The notes under the pieces: model-generated | What the model was told of the DNA's origin: nothing | The model's input: only the letters and a program-made list of their open reading frames with translations | The model's database searches: none | Position numbers and translations under genes: made by a program | Assembly (NCBI GenBank): GCA_000934455.1 | Contig: KN883845.1 | Span: 29,795-93,794, forward strand | Length of the DNA stretch: 64,000 nt | Source: Apostichopus parvimensis | Lineage: Eukaryota; Echinodermata; Holothuroidea; Aspidochirotida; Stichopodidae | Direction of reading: 5' to 3' | In this document: one piece after another, positions 47,098 through 57,824 of the stretch | Numbering within the stretch: position 1 is the first letter of the stretch | Layout: each line of letters begins with the position of its first letter

Positions 47098-47236
47098 GAT
47101 CCTATCATTTCTGAAAACAGCAACAAGCATGAAACATGATTGGGGGACCATAAGAGCTAAAGTTATGAATGAAAAGGCCAAAAGGGATAAACTACGACAG
47201 CATAGAATGCAAGCAATGGAAGTAACTGATAAGTGA
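47098..47236 (+). pseudogene. Last exon of the SET/recombinase gene, with a stop
   Basis: After CATCATTTCAG (phase 1) it reads GRK, TAG, ILSFLKTATSMKHDWGTIRA, KVMNEKAKRDKLRQHRMQAM and EVTDK, then TGA at 47234. The motif DW-(T/K)IR-KVMNE is how I recall this family's C-terminus. The nearest AATAAA (48380) is over 1 kb downstream. Confidence 0.55.
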
Positions 47237-50200
47237 CCAGTCCGGAGCAGACATTATAACTTCCTCTACATCGACCCAAATGTCGAAGTGGAATAACCTC
47301 ATCTTAAAACAATTTTAAGTTTTATGGCTTCGGTACCTGATTTTTTATTTTTTTTATCTTTTTTTTTATTCTACTTTGGATAGTTCAAAACAACTGTGGT
47401 GGTTGATTTATTGTATACCAGGTGAACCTTTTACATGCCTGTCCACAGGTACATTTTTTTTGTTATATGTCATAAGGGTCTTCGTTCAGAAGTTGAAAGT
47501 GATAACGTTTTTAAAAATTAGGCTCATGCATATGCAAAGGAGGCTATGGATAAACTTTAACAATACTGGATTGAGACCTATAAACTGTATTTTGCCTTCA
47601 AATGCAATAATATTGAATTAAAGTACAGGCACAAGTTACACAGTGAAAATCTAGATACTGCATCAAATGATTAAAAACCACTGTTGTGCTTACCTGTACC
47701 TCAACTCCTGCTTCCACTTTTTGGAAAACATTTCCTTATTTGGCCACGATAGAGCATAACCATTGCATTTTTTCTCTGTTAAGGAGGCAGGAGAGGGGGG
47801 GGGGGCAGATGAGAGAAGCATTTTGTAAGCTGGATTGTAAACTTACAACATACATTCCACATTGCCATAACCTCTGCAAAAGTGAGTGAAAGAGAAGTCA
47901 CAAGTCCCTGCAAAAAAATTTAGAAAGATTCCTCTGTTTTAACAACTATTTGTTGATCTATATATTCCACAATTCTCTGACTTCATTGACAATTTATGCT
48001 GTTCCTATTGTTCATGGAAAGTGTTTTCCTGTTGACCTGATAGATCATCAGCATTACATTTGGGGCATTTGTTGGAGCCTGTTTGACTTTAATTGGTTGA
48101 CCTTATTATTAGTTGTCGGTCAACCTTATTTATACTTGTGTGCATGCTAATACATGACATTTAAAACAGCTACAGCAGACACAATGTTCTTGTCGTTGTT
48201 TGACATGAGGTTTACAATTTGTACATTACCTGTAAAACTGTTGTCATTAGGAAAGATCTGTCTTGGGGATGTTACAGAAATGATGCATATGTTATCAATA
48301 AGGAGTCTTAGCCATTTACACAGGTTTATGAAATTGAGCTTTTACTACAAACCTCCATTATTTCAAAATATTTGTTTGCAATAAAAGTGTTAGCATGTTT
48401 ATGGAATTGTTTCCAGTAGGATCTCTTATGTTGATAATGTTGACATTTGTTACCCATGGTGTAAAAGTTGTTGCTGCTTTTGCTACTATATGTTACATTA
48501 CAAATGTATTTTGTATTCATAAGAGAGTTTGGCTTTGTACATACATATAAGGGGAGAGTGGGGGGGGGGGGTTAAAGTTGCAAATTACTATACAGTGAAG
48601 TGCACATATGATGTGATAATTGCTACAAAGCTTTTGAATAATGAACTAAAGTGAAGGTGAAAGTTTCAAGATAAAATCTGGAGACAGTAGAAAATGATCT
48701 TGAAATATACACTGTAGCCTAGGTTGACCTTTTGTACTGGCACATAGGTTTACATTAGTACTGGTTGGGAGCTCCTTCACCCTTGCTTCTATGATAAACC
48801 ACCTGTAATGACAGGCTTATGAAGTTTTGAATAAACCAGTGTTCCTGAAATATAATGCTTTTGTCTTTGTTCTGTGGGTGGCTACATTTGTGAATCAATT
48901 GTTTAACCAATAGTAGTTTGCTGCAGCTAATAAGTTACAGCGTCCACTTTGCAACTCAACATGTCACTAAATATTTGTTTTCAGGAGGGCTTTTGAATTG
49001 CATGGAAAGTTCTTCATGGTAACTGTATTATACCCAAATATACATCTCATACCAGCCCTTTCATAACCCTACCATGAAAGCCAACTAAACATTTGAGTCC
49101 TGACAGTCCTCAACTGAACAACATTTCAGTGCAGCAGCACCTCGCCTAGAACACAGGGGCATCCCTAGAGCATAGTACATTGGGGTACCCCAATGTACGT
49201 CAACTTGCATGGAAAAATACCAACTGAAACGGCTTTTCTGCAAGTGCCACAAGGGCAGTGATCACCTGAGGGGTTAGGAGGGCTAATAACCATACTAGGC
49301 TGGTTTTTAATTCACACTATAGGCATCCAAGCTACCATCCTATTGTTGATTCTTGTAACAGATGTATCTGAGACATATATAAGATCAAATTATGAAAAAG
49401 GGCTCTGTGACTGAATCTTGACATTTGAGGGAAATCTGCACTAAAAAAGACACCAATTTGTCACATTATACGACAACTAACTTGGACCTATAACACCGAT
49501 GTGAGGTGGTCAAATGTCTTTGCAGACAAGCCATGGCTCTACTTAATACCAAATTACAAGACATGTCGAGTTTGCCCTAAAAAAGTATAGACCTCCGAAA
49601 ATACGACGATGTTCGTAACCGTGGTGTCAGTGCATGTCACGAACATAAACAGCCTAAGTAGACCCATGAAAACAAGCCTTTTTTAAATACAAGGGCTGTG
49701 CCTCTATGACATCTTATGAAACTAGTAAAACATTGGAGGTATTATTTCCATCGAACATCCATGCGCCACGAAACAGACACACTCGTCCCTAAAATTTAGC
49801 GGTGTAAAGTCTGTTACGAACATCGTTGCTTATTTCAGTGCTCCGCAGAATTATCGATATAGCTACAGCAACGGTGTATATAAATTTACTGTGCGCCGTC
49901 TATCATGCCCTCGAGAATAACGTTGCAAAATCTATGTACGAGGGATGTGCACGGAGCATACACGTGACTATGTATGTGGTGTCAACTGTCGTAGAGCAAC
50001 AATATCGTTCTTACGAACTTAAACACTGACATCACAAGCTGCAAAAATCATGTAATATCTTCGAGAACTTCGGTTTTTTTGCTGAGTTCACATATATTCT
50101 TTGACTTTAGTAGTCCATAGTTCTATTCGAAACATTATTGCTATAGTATCGTTGGAAGATCAGTTAAAACACTCATCGTAAGTAGGCTAGGCCTACGCTA

Positions 50201-50900
50201 GGCCTATGTGTGTTTCTTAGGCACGGATTATATGGCGAGTGTCAATTGTAACGAACATAGTATGCCCTAGTAATTGGGGGCCTCCCGTGTTAAAATAATT
50301 AGAGATTTGGCTAGGAATGACTTACTTTGATTTTTTGGGGATATGTTTGTTGTTCCACCAGAAATATCAAGTCTGAAATTTGTTTCTTTTCAGTAATGAA
50401 AAATGCTGTGACGTTCGTAATTATGACACCATGTGCATAGTTGTGGTTGGCGTCGAACGTTACGCACATATTGCTATTATGTTCGTGACACCAGGCACCA
50501 AGTTTGCAATCTTATATAAATAATACTAATAGAACATTCTAGATATGTTACTTCAGACTGATCTGGATATGCCTAGTGAATCGAGAGGCTCTTTTATGGT
50601 TCTTGACCACCTCACTGATGCTGTATTTTCTACTACATCAAGTTTGGCAGTAAGATGCATTTGCCAATAAGGCCAAGTAAAAAAAAACAGTTGATCGCCC
50701 GGACTTTCTGAAAAAACAGCATACGTGTGGTTTTTATTTTGTATTAAAAATGGCCGCTATTAAAAATGGCCTCTTGAAACGTGAAATTCGACTTGCTACG
50801 CTTGTGGTCTGACTGCACGGCGTCTGTTGTATCGTATCATGTGTAATGATTGGTACATGTTATGTATGGTACTCTGTAATTGCTATTTCTGTATACCGCC
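47237..50900. other. Long stretch without recognisable gene
   Basis: It holds poly-G tracts near 47797 and 48558, a perfect 24-bp palindrome at 49175-49198, and repeated TTCGT(A/G)AC...ACGAACAT words at 49600-50500 suggesting an old inverted-repeat element (about 49482-50650). ORFs (for example 49826-50029) are unrecognised and lack context. Confidence 0.5.
49175..49198. repeat. Perfect 24-bp palindrome with KpnI core
   Basis: GTACATTGGGGT followed at once by ACCCCAATGTAC: each half is the exact reverse complement of the other, with no loop. Confidence 0.85.
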
Positions 50901-50904
50901 AGAA

Positions 50905-51060
50905 ACTCTTTTCAGTGATAATGGCCCTCCATTTAGTAGTAGGGAGTTTCAGCAATTTGCTAATGAATGGGATTTCAAGCATTGTACTTGAAGTCCTAAC
51001 TATGCAACGACATCGGAATCAGGCCGATTATTGCATATTCGTACATCTGGCTTGATTTGG
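50905..51060 (+). mobile_element. Ty3/Gypsy-type LTR retroelement fossil, integrase fragment
   Basis: A short stretch reads like the catalytic-core segment of a Gypsy-type integrase (DNGP-FSS-EFQQFANEWDF). No LTRs, gag, protease or RT parts were found nearby. The fragment is broken and clearly old. Confidence 0.6.
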
Positions 51061-51199
51061 ACACATGTCCAAAGTCATGTCCATAGTCATGACATGATAA
51101 CTAGTTCATTCGCAACAATACAGTTATGGACACTGCATGTTTGGGGGACAAACCCAGTATAAAATCGGTCTGCATTATTTGCAGCCTGTCGTTAGCAGC

Positions 51200-51380
51200 T
51201 ACTAGAGGGAGGACTTGCACTGCTCTGTTTGGTGATATGGCTTCACCACCGCTGCCCCAAAACCGTGGAATGCATTACACCCCTGGAAATCAAGATTTAT
51301 ACTCACTTTTTTTACTCTTCTAAATGTAAACTTAAGTCTGATCTATTTTGTTCCCATTTTGATTGCCAAGGGCTTCGACC
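51200..51380 (+). mobile_element. Possible LINE C-terminal tail fragment
   Basis: A frame ending PKTVECITPLEIKIYTHFFY, SSKCKLKSDLF matches the loose pattern 'PK-WN-LP--IK---T--F----K-KLK--LF' at the end of LINE RT ORFs. Preceding residues in another frame (ALFGDMAS) would fit the same region. No poly-A or repeat tail is evident. Confidence 0.35.
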
Positions 51381-51399
51381 AGTTTAACTGGATTCATGA

Positions 51400-52095
51400 C
51401 ACATGTGTTAAAATGTTATTAAACATGATCAACCCAAGCAGGGCTATCGCGATCGATGGAGGGTGGGGGGCCCAAAAAATAGCCAGAGCGACGATAGTCA
51501 GAAAATATGAAATACCAGTTGGAATTCCTGATTTCTCAGTCTAGCACATATTCCCGACTGATCCTTTGTCAACTTTGTATATATTTTTCAACTAGATCAA
51601 GTAAGAATACTAGCAGAAGTTACTTTCGTCACGTAAAATTTAATCAATACTGCCCTTTGCCACGGAATATTTATTTGTGCCGCTCGTGTGTGGCAGGTGT
51701 GAATAAAAGGATTGTCTGGTGGCCCAAAGAAGTTACCTTAAAAAACGACAAATAATTTTCAAAACATCTTGTCAAAGTATGAGAACGCTAATGTTGCGTT
51801 TGACAGAGAAAACATTTTTTAATCGTTAAGGATGGACACTTGCAATATGATTTGAACAGTACAGAACGTGACGTGAACTATGCTATGCATGATTGCGACA
51901 TAACCCCCGCTCCGTACAGTACCTAAAGTATAATCACAACAAAAACCACGTTCGTATACAGATTCATTTCTTCCTTAATTTTCGGTGAAATTTCTTATAA
52001 ATTAGATATGTTTTCAAAAACTCCTTAACCCGCCATATATGTAGAAGACCGGTGGTTTCGTTGTCTTTGTGTAACACAAGATAACTTTTAACAGC
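51400..52095. other. Stretch without recognisable gene
   Basis: AT-rich; ORFs at 51359-51755 are unrecognised. Confidence 0.5.
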
Positions 52096-52135
52096 AGACT
52101 CTTATGGAACGCCAAAAGGGCAATGTATTTTGTTG

Positions 52136-52800
52136 TCTCCTTTGATGTTGTCTCCTTCGATGCTGTTGTCTAATTAAATGTTGTTGTTTACTTTTATGTT
52201 GTCTCATTTGATGTTGTTGTCTCCTTTGATGTTGTTGTCTACTTTTATGCCGTTGTCTACTTCCATGTTGTTGTCTCCCTTGATGCCGTTGTCTACTTTA
52301 ATGTTGTTGTCTCCTTTGATGTTGTTGCCTCCTTTAATGCCGTTGCCTCCTTTAATGCCGTTGTCTACTTTAATGTTCGTTGTCTCCTTTAATGTTGTTG
52401 TCTCCCTTCATGCCGTTGTCTACTTTAATGCCGTTGTCTACTTTAATGTTGTTGTCTCCTTTGATGTTGTTGCCTCCTTTAATGCCGTTGCCTCCTTTAA
52501 TGCCGTTGTCTACTTTAATGTTGTTGTCTCCTTTAATGTTGTTGTCTCCCTTCATGCCGTTGTCTCCTTTAATGCCGTTGCCTCCTTTAATGCCGTTGCG
52601 TCCTTTAATGCCGTTGTCTACTTTAAGGTTGTTGTCTCCCTTGATGCCGTTGTCTCCCTTGATGCCGTTGCCTCATTTAATGCTGTTGTTGTCTACTTCA
52701 ATGTTGTTTTCTCCTCTGATGCCGTTGCCTCCTTTAACGTTGTTGTCTACTTTGATGCCGTTGTCTCATTTGATGCCGTTGTCTACTTTGATGCTGACGG
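52136..52800. repeat. 18-bp minisatellite, left arm
   Basis: About 36 copies of TTTRATGYYGTTGYCTMC with few indels (one extra base near 52376). Open frames of up to 220 codons (Leu/Pro/Met/Ser or Val/Ala/Phe periodic) are by-products of a unit length divisible by three. Confidence 0.9.
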
Positions 52801-52841
52801 CGCTGTTCACCAAAAGCAGTATGGTATGACGTCGAAGTGAA

Positions 52842-52980
52842 AGGGGGTGTAGGCGGTTTTACACTATCTAACACGAGTTTTAATGGACTCATAGTGCAGC
52901 TATAAGAGCAAAAGAGCTTCGTGTGAACCTTGAGCGTCAGCTGATTCTTCGTTAGTGCGAAACCTTGAATTAACAAGTAT
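52842..52980. repeat. Dispersed repeat, short copy of 8841-9262
   Basis: It matches 8846-8873 and then directly 9146-9262, lacking the 270 bp in between. It lies just inside the left minisatellite arm. Confidence 0.65.
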
Positions 52981-53608
52981 TTTTGGTAGTACGAGTGGGG
53001 TGTTCTGTTTGAGGTTTTGAAGGTGAATCTAATTTTAGAATCCTTCTCAGTTCTGCAGTGTGTGGCTGACTAAGTGGTGTATTTGACCCTATAGAAACCA
53101 GGGTCAACTAAGCTATTGAAGTTGGTTTTACTGGCAGTATTTTTTTGGCCTTTCTCTTAGTAATTTAGTGGAATTTCAGTTTCAGTATATCTTGTGGTAT
53201 TTCAGGTGTATATGTCAGTGACAGGCAAACATTTTAAAGTGTGTATTAATTGTTAGCAGTGTCATTAGAATTACTTCTCATCATCACTGCGTTACTGTAT
53301 TAAGCCTGGTAGATCTGGCATTTAAAAGTCATACTCCAATTTGACCCCTCCCTTTACTTAGACAAAGAAAATGCTGGGTATGCCATGTGGCTGCAGAGCA
53401 CCTTAACCCCCCAAGCCATGAGGACATAGAAATTAGTAATGTTGTAGGAGAATTAAATACCAAGTTTAAAGTTTTTATAGCATATACCTGAAACTGTTCC
53501 TGCTGAATTTCAATTACATTAAAGAAGTCTACTGTAACTGTAAAAATATAAATTAATTGTTAATCTCGACGTTTCCTGAAACTGATCACCATTGGAATCT
53601 CCCAGAAG

Positions 53609-54249
53609 CAGGCGCGTAGCCAGGATTTGTTCATTGACATGGGGGAGGGGTCTAAGGGAGGGGGTGTCCCCCTTTGGCGAAAAAATGGAATTTTAAGGCC
53701 TCTAGATGCAAAATGGTGCAATGTTTGAGCTCAAATCATGCAAAAGAATATTGATAATTATTTTGTGGAATAATTCTATTCACATCAGAAAAATGTAATC
53801 CTATATAGACTCAATTATTGATGCAAGGAAAATGCGAACCTAAAGAGATACCTTTCTCAATATATATAATTTACAAGCAACTAGGTTCAACCTCAACTCA
53901 AAAGTTTGAACTGTAAGAAGGATAATTTGGGGAATCAGAGATAAAAAGATCAAGGGAATTGCGGACCTATAGAGTTCCCCTTCGTTTGGACTGTAGAAGT
54001 ATGTTGACAAGCAAACTGGGAACCCAAAGAGTTAACGGTACTCTCACATCATTGATTTTGGCATATTTGGTATCACGGTTCTCTTGGAGTCTCACTAAAA
54101 GTAAAGCTAAAATCCCATTAGTGAGGCTCGGAGGAGGGTGCGATAATTATCACTAGCGTATCTCCCAAGTCACTGGTGTTTTCTGCATATATTTTTTGGG
54201 GCACTTGGGCACTTGAACACCCAAAACACCCCCCTTGGCTACGCGCCTG
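53609..54249. mobile_element. hAT-type MITE with perfect 8-bp target duplication
   Basis: The termini are CAGGCGCGTAGCCA at the left and its reverse complement TGGCTACGCGCCTG at the right. The 8-bp word CCCAGAAG lies directly outside each end (53601-53608 and 54250-54257). CAG...CTG ends plus 8-bp duplication are typical of hAT elements. The 641-bp body is non-coding, G-rich near the left end and C-rich near the right. It is nested in the Foldback-type element. Confidence 0.85.
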
Positions 54250-54679
54250 CCCAGAAGCCTAGCTCTCGGCTATTACAGGAACTTTTCAACACTATAAAAT
54301 ATATTCACTCTCCATTGCCATGACATGGAAGGATCTATAACCATTATTATTGGAGGACACTAACTTTACCTCATATATCTTGCCTGGATTCTATTCTATC
54401 TTGCCTGGATTATATTCTATTTCCCTGGATTCTTCTCTATCTCGCCTGGATTGGACTCTACCTTGACAGCATGCAGAACAATCAATTTCCCTTCGGTCGA
54501 CCCAATGGACTTGTATTTATTTTACCTTCTGTGCCTTTATATTGTATATTTGTTTGTGTTGTATGTGTGTGTGTGAGTGCAAATTGGCCACCGGTGAGCA
54601 ACCAAACTGTAAGTTAAATCATTCCTTTATTTTTCATTAAACTGGACCCCGCATTTCAATACCCTCCTACCCGTGTAAG

Positions 54680-55424
54680 NNNNNNNNNNNNNNNNNNNNN
54701 NNNNNNNNNNNNNNNNNNNNNNNNNNNNNNNNNNNNNNNNNNNNNNNNNNNNNNNNNNNNNNNNNNNNNNNNNNNNNNNNNNNNNNNNNNNNNNNNNNNN
54801 NNNNNNNNNNNNNNNNNNNNNNNNNNNNNNNNNNNNNNNNNNNNNNNNNNNNNNNNNNNNNNNNNNNNNNNNNNNNNNNNNNNNNNNNNNNNNNNNNNNN
54901 NNNNNNNNNNNNNNNNNNNNNNNNNNNNNNNNNNNNNNNNNNNNNNNNNNNNNNNNNNNNNNNNNNNNNNNNNNNNNNNNNNNNNNNNNNNNNNNNNNNN
55001 NNNNNNNNNNNNNNNNNNNNNNNNNNNNNNNNNNNNNNNNNNNNNNNNNNNNNNNNNNNNNNNNNNNNNNNNNNNNNNNNNNNNNNNNNNNNNNNNNNNN
55101 NNNNNNNNNNNNNNNNNNNNNNNNNNNNNNNNNNNNNNNNNNNNNNNNNNNNNNNNNNNNNNNNNNNNNNNNNNNNNNNNNNNNNNNNNNNNNNNNNNNN
55201 NNNNNNNNNNNNNNNNNNNNNNNNNNNNNNNNNNNNNNNNNNNNNNNNNNNNNNNNNNNNNNNNNNNNNNNNNNNNNNNNNNNNNNNNNNNNNNNNNNNN
55301 NNNNNNNNNNNNNNNNNNNNNNNNNNNNNNNNNNNNNNNNNNNNNNNNNNNNNNNNNNNNNNNNNNNNNNNNNNNNNNNNNNNNNNNNNNNNNNNNNNNN
55401 NNNNNNNNNNNNNNNNNNNNNNNN
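54680..55424. other. Assembly gap (N)
   Basis: Run of undetermined bases, placed where the right minisatellite arm begins; probably the assembler failed in the repeat. Confidence 1.
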
Positions 55425-55713
55425 CAACGGCATCAAGGGAGACAACAACATTAAAGGAGACAACAACATTAAAGTAGACAACGGCATTAAAGGAGGCAAC
55501 GGCATTAAAGGAGGCAACAACATCAAAGGAGACAACAACATTAAAGTAGACAACGGCATCAAGGGAGACAACAACATGGAAGTAGACAACGGCATAAAAT
55601 TAGACAACAACATCAAAGGAGACAACAACATCAAATGAGACAACATAAAAGTAAACAACAACATTAAATTAGACAACAGCATCGAAGGAGACAACATCAA
55701 AGGAGACAACAAA
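55425..55713. repeat. 18-bp minisatellite, right arm (inverted)
   Basis: Reverse complement of the left-arm array (unit GKAGRCAACRRCATYAAA), with the same variant order up to the gap. Confidence 0.9.
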
Positions 55714-55746
55714 ATACATTGCCCTTTTGGCGTTCCATAGACTCTT

Positions 55747-57110
55747 TCGTTAATTATACATTGCGCTATCCAGCTCCAGCGCGAAGAATGTTCGCATGTG
55801 TAGGCTACTCTAACGTTTACAATCGGACAGTTCTGCGGAGCCTAAGCTTCTCGCTACTACATTCTGCTCTGACATCGATTCGGCCAAGTTTCATCTTTCG
55901 GTGTTCCGAATGCTTTTCAAGTTTCTTTTTACTGTAAATTTGATCCGTGAATTTGATTTCAGCGATTTCGAAGAACAGTTTATGAACTGTGGTTTCGGTG
56001 TGAGAGTATATTTTGTGCAACGCTATACGAATACCAACTGGGCATGGTACAGTAGGATATACACTCGCGATATGTAGGCCTACGTTATATAAATAGGCAA
56101 TCACATGTGCGTTTACACGTGAGAGTGTATTGCTGCGGAAATGGGAGTGCTAACTTCAAGTCGCCTGTTTTGCGTATTTGCCAGCACTACGTCAATCACC
56201 ATATTGAAGCGTTCGAAAGTGGTGAATTTGAAAACCAGATTTCTACAAGAAGAAAACGTCGAATGCGGAAAATTTTTACATGGTTAGAAAGAGAAAAATA
56301 ATAACTACAAGGACAATGTATCAAAATCTTCCACCAGACAACTCCTTTAAATGAACAGTAATGACGGTACATGTAGCCTGTAGGCCCCTGCAATATCGTT
56401 ACGAATTTACGACAGGAACTGAGTAATTAACGTCCGCCATGCTGGCGAACTCCCTTTCGCCAGGCCGTTCACATTCCTCTTGGCCATTTTCAATCGTGCT
56501 ACTTTTACGCTGTGATTGTGCTATTGAGTGCCGGAGAAAAATATGGCGATGTTGTTCGCCAACTTGTAGCTGATTTCGCGAGTCTCATTTCCACGAGTTA
56601 CAAAATCATTCCAGAGATGGAAAGGAGTTTGGTGCTTGGCAAGAGAGTTTGTGGAATATGAATTAATTTTTCATCTGTATTAATGTGGAAACCGGCATAG
56701 GCCTAGAGAGGATATAAGAGGAAACACGCCAGGGAATTTGCCGATAGTTCACTGAGACGGAATAAGTGAGGTGGAAAGGAGAATGTGATTCCTGGACCAC
56801 GTTGTTTGTCAACAATAACACTTACAGAGGGGAAAAAAGGCTTAACAAGAGAACCGTCTACTCCGGCCAAGTCGGCAAAATAGGAATTTATCTGACAGCT
56901 TTCCCATACGAAACGACATGACTGTCTGTATAGGCCGACTTAGTATAATGGGAGAGAATAGATAGTTATGTGAACCGGTCGAACATGATATACGTGACGG
57001 GTGACAATCATGAAAAAGGTTATGAATAAAAAACTTTCGTGCGGGTAATACTTGGTTCTCAGGCCAAAGTGTTCATCGTGTTAGTCATTTGCATGCCGAA
57101 GAAGTGGCAT
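55747..57110. other. Stretch without recognisable gene
   Basis: An ORF at 56107-56301 (ICQHYVNHHIEAFESGEFEN, RRKRRMRKIF) has protein-like composition but no recognised family or splice context. Scattered CpG and CCATGCTGGCGAAC-type words near 56430-56580 could be an old repeat. Confidence 0.4.
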
Positions 57111-57119
57111 TTCCGGTGA

Positions 57120-57470
57120 TCTGGGGGGGGGGGTATCAAAACCAGATATCTTCTTTTACGCTTTGCGCCAACCTATGGTGGCACTCTGCTTAGATAGTCA
57201 TCCACGCCCCATTGATAAAAAATGTAGGATACGCGCCTGGAGTGCCATCTTCTCAAATATCGCCCCCCCCCCTCCCTCTCAGACTCCTGACTGTGAGCAT
57301 AACGCAACTCATCACACAAAACACCACTTTTTGGGTTATTTTGGTCACGCGTGTATACAGCAATATATTTTACCCACTCCCCGGCTCGGCCCTTGGACTG
57401 TAGATGCTCCTTCGCTCAGTTTATCTTTCATGTTTGGCCCCTAGCTCTTTTGAATAATCCTGGCTGTGCC
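57120..57470 (-). mobile_element. hAT-type MITE fragment (family of CAGTGGC...AGCCAGGA ends)
   Basis: The right edge TCCTGGCTGTGCCACTG (ending about 57473) is the inverted CAGTGGCAC-AGCCAGGA terminus common to non-autonomous hAT families. Internally a block with CGCCAACC(T)ATGGTGGC...CTTAGATAGT (57165-57200) recurs at 57838-57872. A left terminus was not found. Confidence 0.4.
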
Positions 57471-57824
57471 ACTGGCTATTCTGTGTTGCTGTTAGACATA
57501 TCACCTCTCCTCGGTTGTCGCTTCCCAACCAGTTACTAATTGGGGACATATGAAACAACTTTGGGGGACATGCTTCGGAGACTGACCATATGTCCGATAT
57601 CGACATGATAGGGCAGGAGGAAGGAGTGACATAGGCAAGTCAATACTTTGTGTGAATTTATATGACAGTGCAGTTCTAGCCATCAAGTCATCTATCTGAA
57701 ATTTTTTTTTTAATGTTTTTATCATATCCCCAGTAATTTCCAAAGAAAAAATGCTAAGATGCAACTTAAAAGGCCTGGGAAGTGCTATTTCCAGCGATCT
57801 GGGAGGCATTTTCAGCAAATTTTT

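Larger units (their letters stand above)
37178..47236 (+). pseudogene. SET-domain + zinc-finger + tyrosine-recombinase-like gene (KMT5A-like family), multi-exon, decayed
   Basis: Domain order: SET domain split over 37215-37292, 37663-37816 and 40549-40740; acidic linker with an internal repeat (40800-41400); a C2H2-like motif (41622-41694) and a Cys-Cys-His-Cys motif (41863-41928); a tyrosine-recombinase-like domain (42000-43242); three copies of a small acidic exon (43640-44454); two terminal exons (46225-46320 and 47098-47236). Introns that can be phased are phase 1. SET proteins of this kind (KMT5A/SET8-like) methylate lysines on histone H4; tyrosine recombinases cut and rejoin DNA. An ATG at 36993 (MPGHYNLLSDVENSE) could belong to a first exon. 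Several in-frame stops (for example near 37770, 40566, 41470, 43155, 46302 and 47107) and shifts mark this copy as dead. I recall such fusion genes from fish and invertebrate gene sets, where they are uncharacterised. Confidence 0.7.
52104..55738. mobile_element. Foldback-type transposon with minisatellite-built inverted arms and 8-bp target duplication
   Basis: The ends are inverted copies starting ATGGAACGCCAAAAGGGC. Directly outside both lies the same 8-bp word AGACTCTT (52096-52103 and 55739-55746), a good target-site duplication. Inside the ends, each arm becomes an array of an 18-bp unit (TTTRATGYYGTTGYCTMC). In the ~300 bp that can be compared before the gap, the order of unit variants is the same in both arms with only a few differences, so the copy is young or the arms are kept alike by conversion. 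The central part (52842-54679) has no transposase and contains a dispersed repeat and a nested hAT MITE. The right arm is cut by the 745-bp gap. Superfamily unknown; 8-bp duplications are made by hAT- and P-type enzymes. Confidence 0.75.

Noticed and set aside
49826-50029. 67-codon ORF after a TTATTTCAG acceptor-like site
   Set aside because: No family, no partner exons, and it lies within the suspected inverted-repeat element.
52178-52840. 220-codon and 149-codon open frames rich in Leu/Met/Pro or Val/Ala/Phe
   Set aside because: They arise from an 18-bp minisatellite whose unit length is a multiple of three; all repeats of the unit stay open without coding meaning.
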